A DNA stretch of 64,000 bases, from NCBI RefSeq assembly GCF_036541405.1, contig NZ_JAZHFS010000010.1:62001-126000 (forward strand). Reading direction: 5' to 3'. The position numbers and the translations under genes are program-made. Source of the DNA: Clostridium_AD frigoriphilum. Lineage in GTDB: Bacteria; Bacillota; Clostridia; Clostridiales; Clostridiaceae. Below, one piece after another: positions 54,231 to 62,202 of the stretch. A model generated the notes under the pieces. It was not told where the DNA came from. It worked only from the letters and a program-made list of their open reading frames with translations, and searched no databases. Within the stretch, counting starts at the first letter, position 1. Every line of letters begins with the position of its first letter.

Positions 54231-54562
54231 TACGTCCCACTAATCAATTAGCATAGTTTATATTGTTTTCGCACTTAGAAAGTGGTTTAACAAAATAAAA
54301 GATGAACAAGTAGGCAGCAATACCTCGCTGCCTATTTGCTATTAAGTATATTCCTTCAAATTATTATTGCTTGAACATGTATTAATACATATAGACATGT
54401 TTTTTTATATTTTGGAAAAATTCATATATTTTTTGTTAATATATCCACACATATAATAATAGTTCATTGGCAATTATATATAGCAAAAGTATTATTAAAA
54501 GTGATTTGATTTTTATAAATTTGTACTATTAATATTATTTTTATAAAGGGGGAAATTTAATC
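54231..54562 (+). other. Intergenic region with SDR terminator and M15 peptidase promoter
   Basis: The terminator of the SDR gene is at 54307-54338 (AAGTAGGCAGC / GCTGCCTATTT). A second weak hairpin (AACATGT / ACATGTT followed by T7) lies near 54373-54408. The promoter for the next gene is TTGGCA (54467-54472), 17-bp spacer, TATTAT (54490-54495). No small gene was found. Confidence 0.65.
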
Positions 54563-55498
54563 ATGAGAAAAATGCTTATTGTTACACTTATTGTAAATTT
54601 GCTTTTTAATATAGGAAATACATCAATAACCTCTGCTGCAACTGATACAATCAAAAAAGAAAACAGCAATATATACGATGTAACAATGAAACAAGATATT
54701 TTATGCTTAATGATTGCTTATCCTGAATATATTAAAAATATAGAAAAAAATAATGGTTATGTATATCTAAATATGAAATCAGGCAAGAAATTATGCTACG
54801 ATGATAAAAAAGTGAAAAGCATTCAAGAAAAACTTGTAAACCCAGACCTTCAAGACACTTTGGATCAAATGTATCCTTTATCTCCTATTAGATGTGTTAT
54901 GAGAGCAGATTTTGATCCAGGGCGTTATAGATCTTACGGGTTATTATCTGAAGTTTATGGTACATCAAAACAACTCATAGAAGATAACCTTACAAAAGTT
55001 AATATTATTTATAATAATTATCAATTTAATAAGAGCAATAACGCATCTAGTTCATTACAGACAGTTATGGAAGAATTAAAGCCTTTATTAAAAACGAATC
55101 CAAATTTGAGAAACTGCCTTTTGCCTTGCAGTGGAACCTTTAACTATCGAGTAATTTCAGGTACTAATAGATTAAGTCCACATTCTTTTGGAATCGCTAT
55201 TGATCTTGCCAGTGACAAAAGAGACTATTGGAAATGGTCTACCAAAGATGCTGGAGAAAAAAGACTATCATCATATTCCACTGAACTTGTAGAAATCTTT
55301 GAAAAAAACAATTTTGTTTGGGGTGGTAAATGGTCCCACTTTGATATTTTACATTTTGAGTATAGACCTGAAATAATTTTAAAAGCTCGCTATTTTCCAA
55401 ATAGCAACATTCTAAAAAAAACATGGTATGAAGGCGCTCCGATACAAGAGACTTCTGTAAAAAATGCAATATATAAAATTGATTCATTAATAAAATAA
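54563..55498 (+). CDS. Secreted M15-family peptidase (VanY/endolysin-like D-Ala-D-Ala or L-Ala-D-Glu peptidase)
   Basis: A 311-residue protein with a cleavable signal peptide (about residues 1-26, ending SAA). The zinc site of the M15 family is seen in SPHSFGIAIDLA (His207, Asp214) and DILHFE (His264). The spacing and DxxHFE end resemble the M15_4 group of peptidoglycan peptidases. It would cut wall peptides outside the cell. A secreted amidase gene follows 15 bp downstream, so the two probably act together on the wall. AAAGGGGG precedes the ATG. Confidence 0.87.
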   Translation: MRKMLIVTLIVNLLFNIGNTSITSAATDTIKKENSNIYDVTMKQDILCLMIAYPEYIKNIEKNNGYVYLNMKSGKKLCYDDKKVKSIQEKLVNPDLQDTLDQMYPLSPIRCVMRADFDPGRYRSYGLLSEVYGTSKQLIEDNLTKVNIIYNNYQFNKSNNASSSLQTVMEELKPLLKTNPNLRNCLLPCSGTFNYRVISGTNRLSPHSFGIAIDLASDKRDYWKWSTKDAGEKRLSSYSTELVEIFEKNNFVWGGKWSHFDILHFEYRPEIILKARYFPNSNILKKTWYEGAPIQETSVKNAIYKIDSLIK

Positions 55499-55513
55499 TA
55501 GGAGTATAATATT

Positions 55514-56623
55514 ATGAATTTACGTAAAATTGAAAAATCACAATCATTCAAACTTAAATTGCTTATATTTATCATCCTTCTTTTATCAATGCAAGTATAT
55601 ATTAGTAGTTATGCAAATGCTATTACTGATGAATCAAAAAAAGAAGTAACTAATTATATAAACCAAATTTTTAAAAACAGAAATAAAGCTATATTAAATG
55701 GTGATTTAGAATTAATACAATCATTTTATAATATGGACACAAAATATGGCACCTGGGCATATGAGTATGAAAAGAAAAAAATGGATTACATTAATAATTG
55801 GGCCGAAAAACAAGGAATTAAATTTACGGATATTGTTCCAACTTTAATTATCAAAAAAATCAAAGAAAATAATAATAATTTTTCAATATATTTATTGTGT
55901 TCAACTGAATACAAATATATATATATAGATCAACCAAAGCTTGAAAACACATCGAGGATTGGAACATACCACAACTTGCAACTTATGAGTAAAGATGGTT
56001 CTTGGGTTATCTCTAAAGAATGGTACAAAGACCCTTTCGCAAATTCTTTAGACCTAAGTAATATAAAAGCAGATTCAATAAAAGAATATATATTATTTCA
56101 AAAACCAAGAGATTTAAAAAACATAGGACAAAGACGACTAGATACTGTAAAATATGCTGATAAATATTGTGGTGCTGCCAGCGATAGTGAGTATAAATAT
56201 AACATGCTTTATCGTGACTATAATCCTCAAGGTGGGGATTGTGCAAACTTTGCATCCCAAATTCTTTTTGAAGGAGGAAAATTCAGAAAAAATTTCACAT
56301 GGAATTCAGATAAAAACGGAGCAACAAAAGCTTGGCTTAATGCAGATAGCTTTAAAAGATATATGATATATAGTGGTAGAGGATCCGTGATTGCCTATGG
56401 AAGTTATGACAAAGTATATAAAGCTAGTTATAAATTACTGCCAGGTGATATTGTTGCTTATGAAAATAAAAATGATATTACTCACATTTCTGTTGTTACA
56501 GGGGCTGATTCAAGAGGATACTCTTTGGTTAGTTGCCATAATTCTGATAGAAGTAAAGTGCCTTGGGATCTTGGTTGGAGTGATAAAAGCATCAAATTTT
56601 GGTTGATTAACGTTCACTTTTAA
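55514..56623 (+). CDS. Secreted protein with putative amidase domain (Amidase_6)
   Basis: A 369-residue protein with an N-terminal signal peptide (hydrophobic residues about 13-30, cleavage near ANA). The C-terminal domain has YNPQGGDCANFASQIL with candidate catalytic Cys243, and DITHISVVTG (His324) followed by SCHNSD, matching the NlpC/P60-like Amidase_6 family. The middle region (about 40-200) is a separate domain of unknown type. It is co-transcribed with the M15 peptidase. A wall hydrolase or spore/germination role is possible but not shown. Confidence 0.82.
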   Translation: MNLRKIEKSQSFKLKLLIFIILLLSMQVYISSYANAITDESKKEVTNYINQIFKNRNKAILNGDLELIQSFYNMDTKYGTWAYEYEKKKMDYINNWAEKQGIKFTDIVPTLIIKKIKENNNNFSIYLLCSTEYKYIYIDQPKLENTSRIGTYHNLQLMSKDGSWVISKEWYKDPFANSLDLSNIKADSIKEYILFQKPRDLKNIGQRRLDTVKYADKYCGAASDSEYKYNMLYRDYNPQGGDCANFASQILFEGGKFRKNFTWNSDKNGATKAWLNADSFKRYMIYSGRGSVIAYGSYDKVYKASYKLLPGDIVAYENKNDITHISVVTGADSRGYSLVSCHNSDRSKVPWDLGWSDKSIKFWLINVHF

Positions 56624-56666
56624 TAAAACATTTTCAAACAATAGATTATAAGGAGATGAAATTTAT

Positions 56667-56966
56667 ATGAAAACAGAAGAACAAATCAAATCAGAAGTAA
56701 CAAGGCAAGTCATCGATAATATGAAAACATCTTTGAATGATGAATTAACTGAGGTTGAAAAGGAATTTGAAGAAACTTATAAAAGTAAACTTGAACAAGA
56801 AATACAATACACTTTAGAACTCTCAGAGACTGGTCTTGCACATAATTCAAGTAAAACAATAAAAGTAGAAAACAAAAAGTTGCTACAACAATTAGATAAT
56901 ATAAGAAGCGACAAAATTAAAGTTGAGAATAAAATAAAGACTTTAAATGAGTTTGAGAATATATAA
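56667..56966 (+). CDS. Hypothetical coiled-coil protein
   Basis: A 99-residue, highly charged helical protein (Lys/Glu-rich with heptad pattern). No signal or membrane segment. AAGGAG precedes the ATG, and it follows the secreted amidase gene by 43 bp, so it may be the last gene of that operon. A terminator (CATAGGCCTAT...) follows at 56991-57030. No family recognised. Confidence 0.65.
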   Translation: MKTEEQIKSEVTRQVIDNMKTSLNDELTEVEKEFEETYKSKLEQEIQYTLELSETGLAHNSSKTIKVENKKLLQQLDNIRSDKIKVENKIKTLNEFENI

Positions 56967-56990
56967 ATCTAATAATCTTTTAGATCCAAG

Positions 56991-57030
56991 TTAACATAGG
57001 CCTATGAGTTTTATAGGCTTATGTATTTTT
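56991..57030 (+). terminator. Terminator
   Basis: ACATAGGCCTAT pairs with ATAGGCTTATGT through one G-U type pair and is followed by ATTTTTTATT. It closes the wall-hydrolase operon. Confidence 0.7.
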
Positions 57031-57193
57031 TATTCTATATATACAAAAAACAAATCAGCTACCTATAATATATTTTTTCGATAAATTGAAATATATAAAT
57101 TATGTTCAATAACTAATTGACCAATTTAAGTCAAAAATGCTATTATGAACTAAGTAATTGAAATATAAATAATATTTGGTAGGTGATTAATCT

Positions 57194-57438
57194 ATGAGTC
57201 AGTGTAATTGTACTAGTTGTAATAACACTCTATGTGCGAAAAAAGTTCCCATATTTTCTTCGCTTTCAGAGGAGCAGATAAAAAAATTTCTTTGAAATTG
57301 CTTCAAGTAATTACAAAACGTTTAAGTCAGACTGAAAATCTTGCTCATAATCTTGCTACAAATGATGCTGAAACTAGAATTGCTTATATGATATTAGTTA
57401 TACAGCAATTAGATATGTTAAAATCCTATGTGGAATAA
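57194..57438 (+). pseudogene. Crp/Fnr-family regulator remnant with internal deletion
   Basis: The reading starts at an ATG (57194) with MSQCNCTSCNNTLC then KKVPIFSSLSEEQIKKF, the typical N-terminus of a clostridial Crp/Fnr protein with cluster-like cysteines at 4, 6, 9 and 14. It stops after 33 residues. In another frame the sequence resumes with LKLLQVITKRLSQTENLAHN and DAETRIAYMIL, the dimerisation helix just before the DNA-binding domain. The nucleotide-binding barrel and the whole helix-turn-helix are gone. This is a deletion plus frameshift relic. Confidence 0.8.
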
Positions 57439-57464
57439 ATAATAATATTCCTTTACTACGCTAG

Positions 57465-57493
57465 TTGACTTATGCTTTTTAATATAGTATTAT
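57465..57493 (+). promoter_or_regulatory. Promoter of the Rrf2 gene
   Basis: TTGACT (57465-57470), 17-bp spacer, TATTAT (57488-57493), giving a leader of about 65 nt before 57563. Confidence 0.75.
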
Positions 57494-57562
57494 TTGTTTT
57501 AGTAAATAGATTATATTATGATATATTTATATTTTGTAATTGATAAGGAGAATTAACTTACC

Positions 57563-58009
57563 ATGAATATTTCTACTAAAGGAAGATACGGTTTAAGAGC
57601 AATGGTAGATATAGCTGTGCATTCATTTGGTGACTATATACCATTAAAAATTATTGCTGAAAGACAAGCAATTTCTGAAAATTATTTAGAACAAGTTTTT
57701 TCAATACTTAGAAAAGCTAAACTAGTGAAAAGTGCGAGAGGATCACAAGGTGGTTATACCCTTTCAACTGAAGCATCAAAAATCACAGTAGGTGAGGTTT
57801 TAAGAATACTTGAAGGTGACTTAAATATCGCAGGTGATGATGATGGAGCTGCAGGTCTTGATAACAACATAAAAGTTTGTATAGACACTATCGTATGGCA
57901 AGAAGTTAATAAACAAATTAATAAAGTTATGGATTCTGTAACTCTACAGGACCTAGTAGAAAAATATAAAAGTCTAAATGCAGAGTATACCTTAGACTTT
58001 ATAATATAA
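57563..58009 (+). CDS. Rrf2-family regulator, CymR-like (no cluster cysteines)
   Basis: A 148-residue Rrf2 regulator whose N-terminal half closely resembles the IscR of this window (STKGRYGLRAMVDIA, LEQVFSILRKAKLVKSARGS). It has a single cysteine and lacks the three-Cys cluster motif, so it resembles CymR, the regulator of sulfur/cysteine metabolism that works with cysteine synthase. No cysteine genes are adjacent. Regulated genes are unknown. Confidence 0.85.
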   Translation: MNISTKGRYGLRAMVDIAVHSFGDYIPLKIIAERQAISENYLEQVFSILRKAKLVKSARGSQGGYTLSTEASKITVGEVLRILEGDLNIAGDDDGAAGLDNNIKVCIDTIVWQEVNKQINKVMDSVTLQDLVEKYKSLNAEYTLDFII

Positions 58010-58058
58010 ATAAAGAATAATAGCACTTGTATTATACAAGTGTTGTTATTCTTTATTT
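58009..58058 (+). terminator. Terminator after the Rrf2 gene
   Basis: AATAAAGAATAA.AGCACTTGTA and TACAAGTGTTGTTATTCTTTATT form a long nearly perfect stem with a 3-nt loop. The stop codon of the gene lies at its base. Confidence 0.85.
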
Positions 58059-58189
58059 ATGTTTATGACCATTTTATTATTTAAATGCATATATTAATTC
58101 TTAAATATAATCATAATTTAAATGTTTAATCACCTTATAAGTTTACATTTCATATATTGAAATGCAAATGATAAAAAGGGAGAACATAT

Positions 58190-58804
58190 ATGGAATTAAT
58201 TTTATCTGCATTATCATTTAGTTTATCCTCTAACCTAGATAACGTAGTTATAGGAATAGCTTACGGAATAAAAAAAGTAAAAATAGGGATAATTGCAAAT
58301 CTCATAATAGCAATTGTAACATCTGCAGCAACATTTTTATCTATGCTAATTGGGGTTTATATATCAGAATTTTTGCCTCGCACTTCAGCCAATGGAATAG
58401 GTGCTATTATTATTATTATTTTGGGATTATATTTTGTATCCCAAAGCATAATAAAACTTGTTAATAATACTAAGTCAAAGGAACTTGCCTTAAAAGATAT
58501 TACTGATATGATAGAGTATGCTGAAAAATCAGACTTAGATAATTCTGGTGATATAAGTAATAAAGAAGCACTCATTATAGCATCTGGATTAACATTTAAT
58601 AATTTAGGAACAGGGATTGCCGCAAGTATAACAGGAGTTAGTATCCAGTTTACAGTCATATCAACATTTATATTAAGTTTTCTTGCGATCAAATTTGGCG
58701 AAGCCGCAGGTAATCATGTCTTGGGTAAAATTTTGGGTAAATTTGCCCCATTATTTTCAGGTATATTGCTAATATTACTTGGTATTATTGAATTTATAAA
58801 TTAA
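58190..58804 (+). CDS. ytaF: Sporulation membrane protein YtaF-like (MntP/TerC-like fold)
   Basis: A 204-residue polytopic protein with about six helices. The paired repeats LSSNLDNVVIGIAYGIK near the start and LTFNNLGTGIAASITG in the second half are typical of YtaF, with Asn/Asp residues in the helices as in the MntP manganese exporters. A soluble loop of about 40 residues with acidic patches separates the halves. YtaF is needed for sporulation in Bacillus; its substrate is not known. AAAGGGAG precedes the ATG. Confidence 0.85.
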   Translation: MELILSALSFSLSSNLDNVVIGIAYGIKKVKIGIIANLIIAIVTSAATFLSMLIGVYISEFLPRTSANGIGAIIIIILGLYFVSQSIIKLVNNTKSKELALKDITDMIEYAEKSDLDNSGDISNKEALIIASGLTFNNLGTGIAASITGVSIQFTVISTFILSFLAIKFGEAAGNHVLGKILGKFAPLFSGILLILLGIIEFIN

Positions 58805-59052
58805 CATTTTTAAATTTATATCATATAGATTATTAGTAATATACTATTTGAAATATCCAAAACCATAAACAGACCTAATACACTATAAGATATTTATATT
58901 GTATTAGGCAAAAATGAGATTGTAAAATTTATTAAATAATCTTCTTCTTTTAGATTTATTTTAAGTAAATTATAATAAACATAGATAATTATTGTTATTA
59001 AGAGTAAAATTAGGAATATAAACATTTATTGTTAAACAAAGGAGGAATAATT

Positions 59053-59535
59053 TTGGATGTAAATCAAATATCACAATTATCACAGCTTATGGGTATTGGA
59101 GGCACACAATCAGTTACAGGGGTTTCAGGAAGTGATGCTAGTACCGGTTTTGAAGCTTTGCTTAAGCAATTAGTGGATAGTTCACAAAAACAGACTTCAA
59201 ATAATGTTGGGGCAAGTACTCCTATCATAAACAATAAAACTAGTGGACTCGATAGTATATCATTACAATCCCAAAAGGCTCAACAACTTCAACAGATGGT
59301 AATGCAACAAATGATGCAGATTATGACAACTCAAGATGCAGACAGTAGTTCAAGTACTGGTACAGATGGAAGTGACAGTAGTTCAGAAAGTCTCTTTCCA
59401 AGTACAAACAACAATAAAGACTTATCTCAATTAATACAAACTATAACGCAACAACAAAACAGTACCGGTAATAGCACTAATATTAATAATAATTCAAATT
59501 TAATAAGCACGGTTCTAAATAATAGTACTTTATAA
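59053..59535 (+). CDS. Low-complexity protein resembling the N-terminal region of a lytic transglycosylase
   Basis: A 160-residue protein starting at a TTG (59053) with GGAGG 7 nt upstream. It opens DVNQISQLSQLMGIGG and TGFEALLKQLVDSSQ, a pattern I associate with the N-terminal leaders of clostridial SLT lytic transglycosylases (CwlQ-like). The rest is Gln-, Ser- and Asn-rich low complexity (QQMVMQQMMQIM, then SSSSTGTDGSDSSSE). No SLT catalytic domain follows, so it may be a truncated relative or an unrelated linker-like protein. Confidence 0.55.
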   Translation: MDVNQISQLSQLMGIGGTQSVTGVSGSDASTGFEALLKQLVDSSQKQTSNNVGASTPIINNKTSGLDSISLQSQKAQQLQQMVMQQMMQIMTTQDADSSSSTGTDGSDSSSESLFPSTNNNKDLSQLIQTITQQQNSTGNSTNINNNSNLISTVLNNSTL

Positions 59536-59565
59536 ATTTAAAATTATATGTGTTTTATTAGCAAA

Positions 59566-59600
59566 TTAAAAGCACCCATACTTTGGGTGCTTTTAATTAA
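59566..59600. terminator. Bidirectional terminator
   Basis: AATTAAAAGCACCCA and TGGGTGCTTTTAATT form a perfect stem with a short loop between the two converging genes. Confidence 0.85.
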
Positions 59601-59606
59601 TTGTTT

Positions 59607-60035
59607 TTACTTTATGCTTATTACTTCTTCATTTAGCTCAAATAAGTCCTGCAAAATCCCATCAATAATATTTTCATCAATAAATGCTTTCAATTTTGGA
59701 TTACGTTCTTCTGTATTAATATACTGAAGAAAATACCCACCCACTTTTTTTGCAATACTTAATTTAATAGATATATTTTGCTCTATTCCATCCTTATTAA
59801 ATAAAATAAAAGTAACGTTATCATCGGTATATTTTATACATACTTTTTTATAAAACTTAATATCTATATATTCATTTAAATCTGTTATTGCTCGAATATT
59901 TTTTATATTATATTTATCCAAATTTTTATTAAAAACATCCACAAAATTTTGCATTGCTTTGCTAATTATAGTTCTATCAATAGTCATATTTCTAAATTGC
60001 AAAACTAATTCTTCCTTCCAATTCATCTTATTCAC
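59607..60035 (-). CDS. Hypothetical protein
   Basis: A 142-residue protein of mixed helix and strand, with no signal peptide, membrane segment or recognised motif. AAGGGGG precedes the ATG. It faces the low-complexity gene across a shared terminator. I cannot suggest a function. Confidence 0.65.
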   Translation of the reverse strand: MNKMNWKEELVLQFRNMTIDRTIISKAMQNFVDVFNKNLDKYNIKNIRAITDLNEYIDIKFYKKVCIKYTDDNVTFILFNKDGIEQNISIKLSIAKKVGGYFLQYINTEERNPKLKAFIDENIIDGILQDLFELNEEVISIK

Positions 60036-60170
60036 TCCCCCTTATAAAATATACGCATACTTAATTTAAATGTATATAAATATCTGCAATATATATCCTC
60101 CTATTAAACTATTCATAAGAAATAAAAAAGATACTGTATTTATGTGTATTTAACTACATTTCACATAATG

Positions 60171-60222
60171 AATATACCCCATAGGATAGACCTTTCATTG
60201 TCTACTCTATAGGGTATATTTT
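60171..60222. terminator. Terminator after the Cys-rich protein gene
   Basis: AATATACCC.ATAG...GTCTAC and its complement ending in GGGTATATT form a long imperfect stem just downstream of the 116-residue gene on the minus strand. Confidence 0.65.
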
Positions 60223-60254
60223 AATCTTGATTAGTTCTTAACTACCTAACACTT

Positions 60255-60605
60255 TCACTCACATGGATATATATAATTGGCTGCAGTACGTACTTCTATT
60301 TCATTTGGGTCACTGCTATCATCATCTGGAAGTACAAATACTAGTTTCTTCTCAATTGTACCACATTCATTGCTACTACATTCATTTCTACATACTGTAG
60401 TAATAAATCCTCTAAATGCAAGTATTCTATGGCATTGGTCATATATAATACATGCAACAGCAACTTTTTTATCAAAACATACATTATTTACTTGTATTCT
60501 TACAGTTAATAATCTAGCGCCATGTTTTTCCATATCTACTGGATCTGCATTAATAACACTACATAAATCACATGAACATTTATTGCACTTATCATTTTTA
60601 CCCAT
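60255..60605 (-). CDS. Cys-rich hypothetical protein
   Basis: A 116-residue protein with about 11 cysteines. An N-terminal cluster CNKCSCDLC is followed by a beta-rich middle (LLTVRIQVNNVCFDKKVAVA) and a second cluster CRNECSSNEC. The C-terminus is YIYPCE. Such Cys-rich, beta-rich small proteins are common among spore surface proteins, but I have no direct evidence for that here. AAAAGGAG precedes the ATG. Confidence 0.7.
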   Translation of the reverse strand: MGKNDKCNKCSCDLCSVINADPVDMEKHGARLLTVRIQVNNVCFDKKVAVACIIYDQCHRILAFRGFITTVCRNECSSNECGTIEKKLVFVLPDDDSSDPNEIEVRTAANYIYPCE

Positions 60606-60851
60606 TTAATAAAACTCCTTTTCATATAAAATTTTACATATATCGTTTCAATATACTTTCAACATAAATTTTTACATTGATATATGTTCTCCTAAATAAG
60701 ATTAGTATCTTAATTCAGATCTGAAAAGTTAAATTAATGGGTTTATATATAATTTTGATAATGTATACTCTACACTATAATATATTCAGTTATAAATATT
60801 TTTGTGAATAAAATCAAAGATAAAAAGCCCTAAGAAATTACTCAGCGCTCT

Positions 60852-61004
60852 TTAACTATTTTTAAAATTAATAATTACTACTTCACTACATCTTTTACAT
60901 ACTAATACCGCAGATCCATCATTACAGTTCTTAAATTCAAATTCTGTAATAGGTTTATCTGTTTTCAAGTCTTCAATATTTCCACACTTGCACAGTAACT
61001 TCAT
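60852..61004 (-). CDS. Small protein with two Cys pairs (zinc-ribbon-like)
   Basis: A 50-residue ORF with GGGGG 7 nt before the ATG. It begins MKLLCKCGNIEDLK and contains CKRC at 36-39, so CxC and CxxC pairs spaced about 30 residues apart, fitting a small zinc ribbon. A weak hairpin with T-run follows at about 60819-60855. The function is unknown, and it is too short for most automatic callers. Confidence 0.6.
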   Translation of the reverse strand: MKLLCKCGNIEDLKTDKPITEFEFKNCNDGSAVLVCKRCSEVVIINFKNS

Positions 61005-61164
61005 GCTAAATCCCCCATTCACTCAAACATCCTTAAATTATTGTACATCAAATCTTAAAAAATATCCACTAACGAATAATTAATACATTCCTACCTTTTA
61101 ATTTTAAGTGTCAATTTTAATTAGTGAGCATATTATATAATGACTAAAGTCAAGGAGTGATATT
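61005..61164. other. Intergenic region upstream of the DPWS-repeat gene
   Basis: The sequence CATATTATA just upstream of the plus-strand gene fits a sporulation-type (sigma-E/K) -10 pattern CATANNNTA, but I find no convincing matching -35. No ORF with a ribosome binding site is present. Confidence 0.3.
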
Positions 61165-61353
61165 ATGTCGACGTATGAAAATAGACAACCTTATACTGAT
61201 TGTTGTAAAGATTATTATGATAAGTGTGATTGTTGTGATCCATGGAGTGATCCATGGAGTGAACCTTGGAGTGATCCTTGGAGTAACTTATGGTGTTACG
61301 ATAATTGTTGTAGAAAAGAACATTCCAATAAACATTGCTATAAAGAAAACTAA
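61165..61353 (+). CDS. Small Cys-rich protein with DPWS tandem repeats
   Basis: A 62-residue protein with AAGGAGTG upstream of the ATG. It has a Cys-rich front (DCCKDYYDKCDCC), four tandem DPWS/EPWS units, then another Cys part (CYDNCC) and a basic His-containing tail. The repeats come from a 12-bp DNA unit at 61237-61284. Cys-rich repeats of this type suggest a spore-coat or surface structural protein, or a metal-binding role. A terminator follows at 61361-61389. I recognise no family. Confidence 0.65.
   Translation: MSTYENRQPYTDCCKDYYDKCDCCDPWSDPWSEPWSDPWSNLWCYDNCCRKEHSNKHCYKEN
61237..61284 (+). repeat. 12-bp tandem repeat (4 copies)
   Basis: Four in-frame copies of the unit GATCCATGGAGT: the first two identical, the third and fourth changed at one to two positions. 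Each encodes D/E-P-W-S. The unit length suggests slippage-driven expansion. Confidence 0.85.
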
Positions 61354-61360
61354 TATAAAA

Positions 61361-61389
61361 GCGGAGTTGATATTTAATCGCAACTCTGC
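61361..61389 (+). terminator. Terminator after the DPWS gene
   Basis: GCGGAGTTG pairs with CAACTCTGC (one G-U type pair), followed by TATTTT, 7 bp after the stop codon. Confidence 0.65.
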
Positions 61390-61468
61390 TATTTTAAAAT
61401 GTTAATAATTCTTTTATATTGCTTAAATAAAAAAGTTTCAACCTAAGCTAATCCAACTTCTATATCAA

Positions 61469-61885
61469 TTATTCTTTATATTTTTCAATATATTCTAAAA
61501 GTGCCATACTAACTAAATCCATGCTTTTACAGTCTTCATGTTTTTCTGTAAAATCCTTAAATTTATCCCAAACATACGAATATACTCTAATAGTATTGGT
61601 CGTCTTGAATTCTTCATCAAGCATCTCCTCATCAATCTTTAATTCTTGTGACTTCGATGCATCAATTATAATTTTATAATCAGTTTTTTGCTTTTCTATT
61701 TCAGTCTTATCTGCTACTTTTTTCTGTTCTTTTACAAAATCATAAGCTGAATCAATAGCTTCATCTATGCTATCAGAATTAAAGCTCACACAAGGAATTG
61801 TATCATCTAATGTTAAACAAAACTTAGAACTTGATTGGATTTTCACCTTAAATCCGGCATCAATTAATTTCTCTAATTTATTCAT
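61469..61885 (-). CDS. Hypothetical protein with a possible ribbon-helix-helix C-terminus
   Basis: A 138-residue protein; the start at 61885 has AAAGGGTG 8 nt upstream. The C-terminal 45 residues (TNTIRVYSYVWDKFKDFTEK, then MDLVSMALLEYIEKY) have the strand-helix-helix rhythm of CopG/Arc-type ribbon-helix-helix DNA-binding domains. The N-terminal half looks HicB-like at best. No partner toxin is adjacent. The function is unknown; the RHH reading is an inference from the pattern. Confidence 0.55.
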   Translation of the reverse strand: MNKLEKLIDAGFKVKIQSSSKFCLTLDDTIPCVSFNSDSIDEAIDSAYDFVKEQKKVADKTEIEKQKTDYKIIIDASKSQELKIDEEMLDEEFKTTNTIRVYSYVWDKFKDFTEKHEDCKSMDLVSMALLEYIEKYKE

Positions 61886-62202
61886 TATTTGCACACCCTT
61901 TACTTTTATATTTATTTTATATATTTCTTTTTCGAAAATAATACATTTTTAAATCTATTTCGGTTATTTATAAATTTAGTATGCCTTTCATTAAAGTATA
62001 TTATTCCATAACACAAAAATCTTGCAACTTCTTAAATACCTAAATATAGAATTGAGTAAAGTATTAATATATCGTCTAATTTTATAAAAAAACACCTTCA
62101 GATATATATATAGTTTCATACATACATCTAAAAGTGTTATTTGTCATCATGAACTCATCGCAACTCGAATGTCTCTGAAATCGCTTACTTTAGCCAATAG
62201 CA
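61886..62202. other. Intergenic region with yebC terminator
   Basis: A hairpin with arms AACACCTTCAGAT and ATCTAAAAGTGTT at about 62090-62137 is placed to end yebC transcription on the minus strand. I see no small gene in the rest of this AT-rich gap. Confidence 0.5.

Noticed and set aside
57232..57438. Separate 68-aa gene within the Crp/Fnr remnant
   Set aside because: Its useful part is only the dimerisation helix of a Crp/Fnr protein and it has no start signal of its own; treated as part of the pseudogene.
61157..61405. 82-aa plus-strand ORF overlapping the DPWS gene
   Set aside because: Reads the 12-bp repeat in another frame (hydrophobic Val/Ile-Gly repeats) and has no suitably placed ribosome binding site; the frame at 61165 does.
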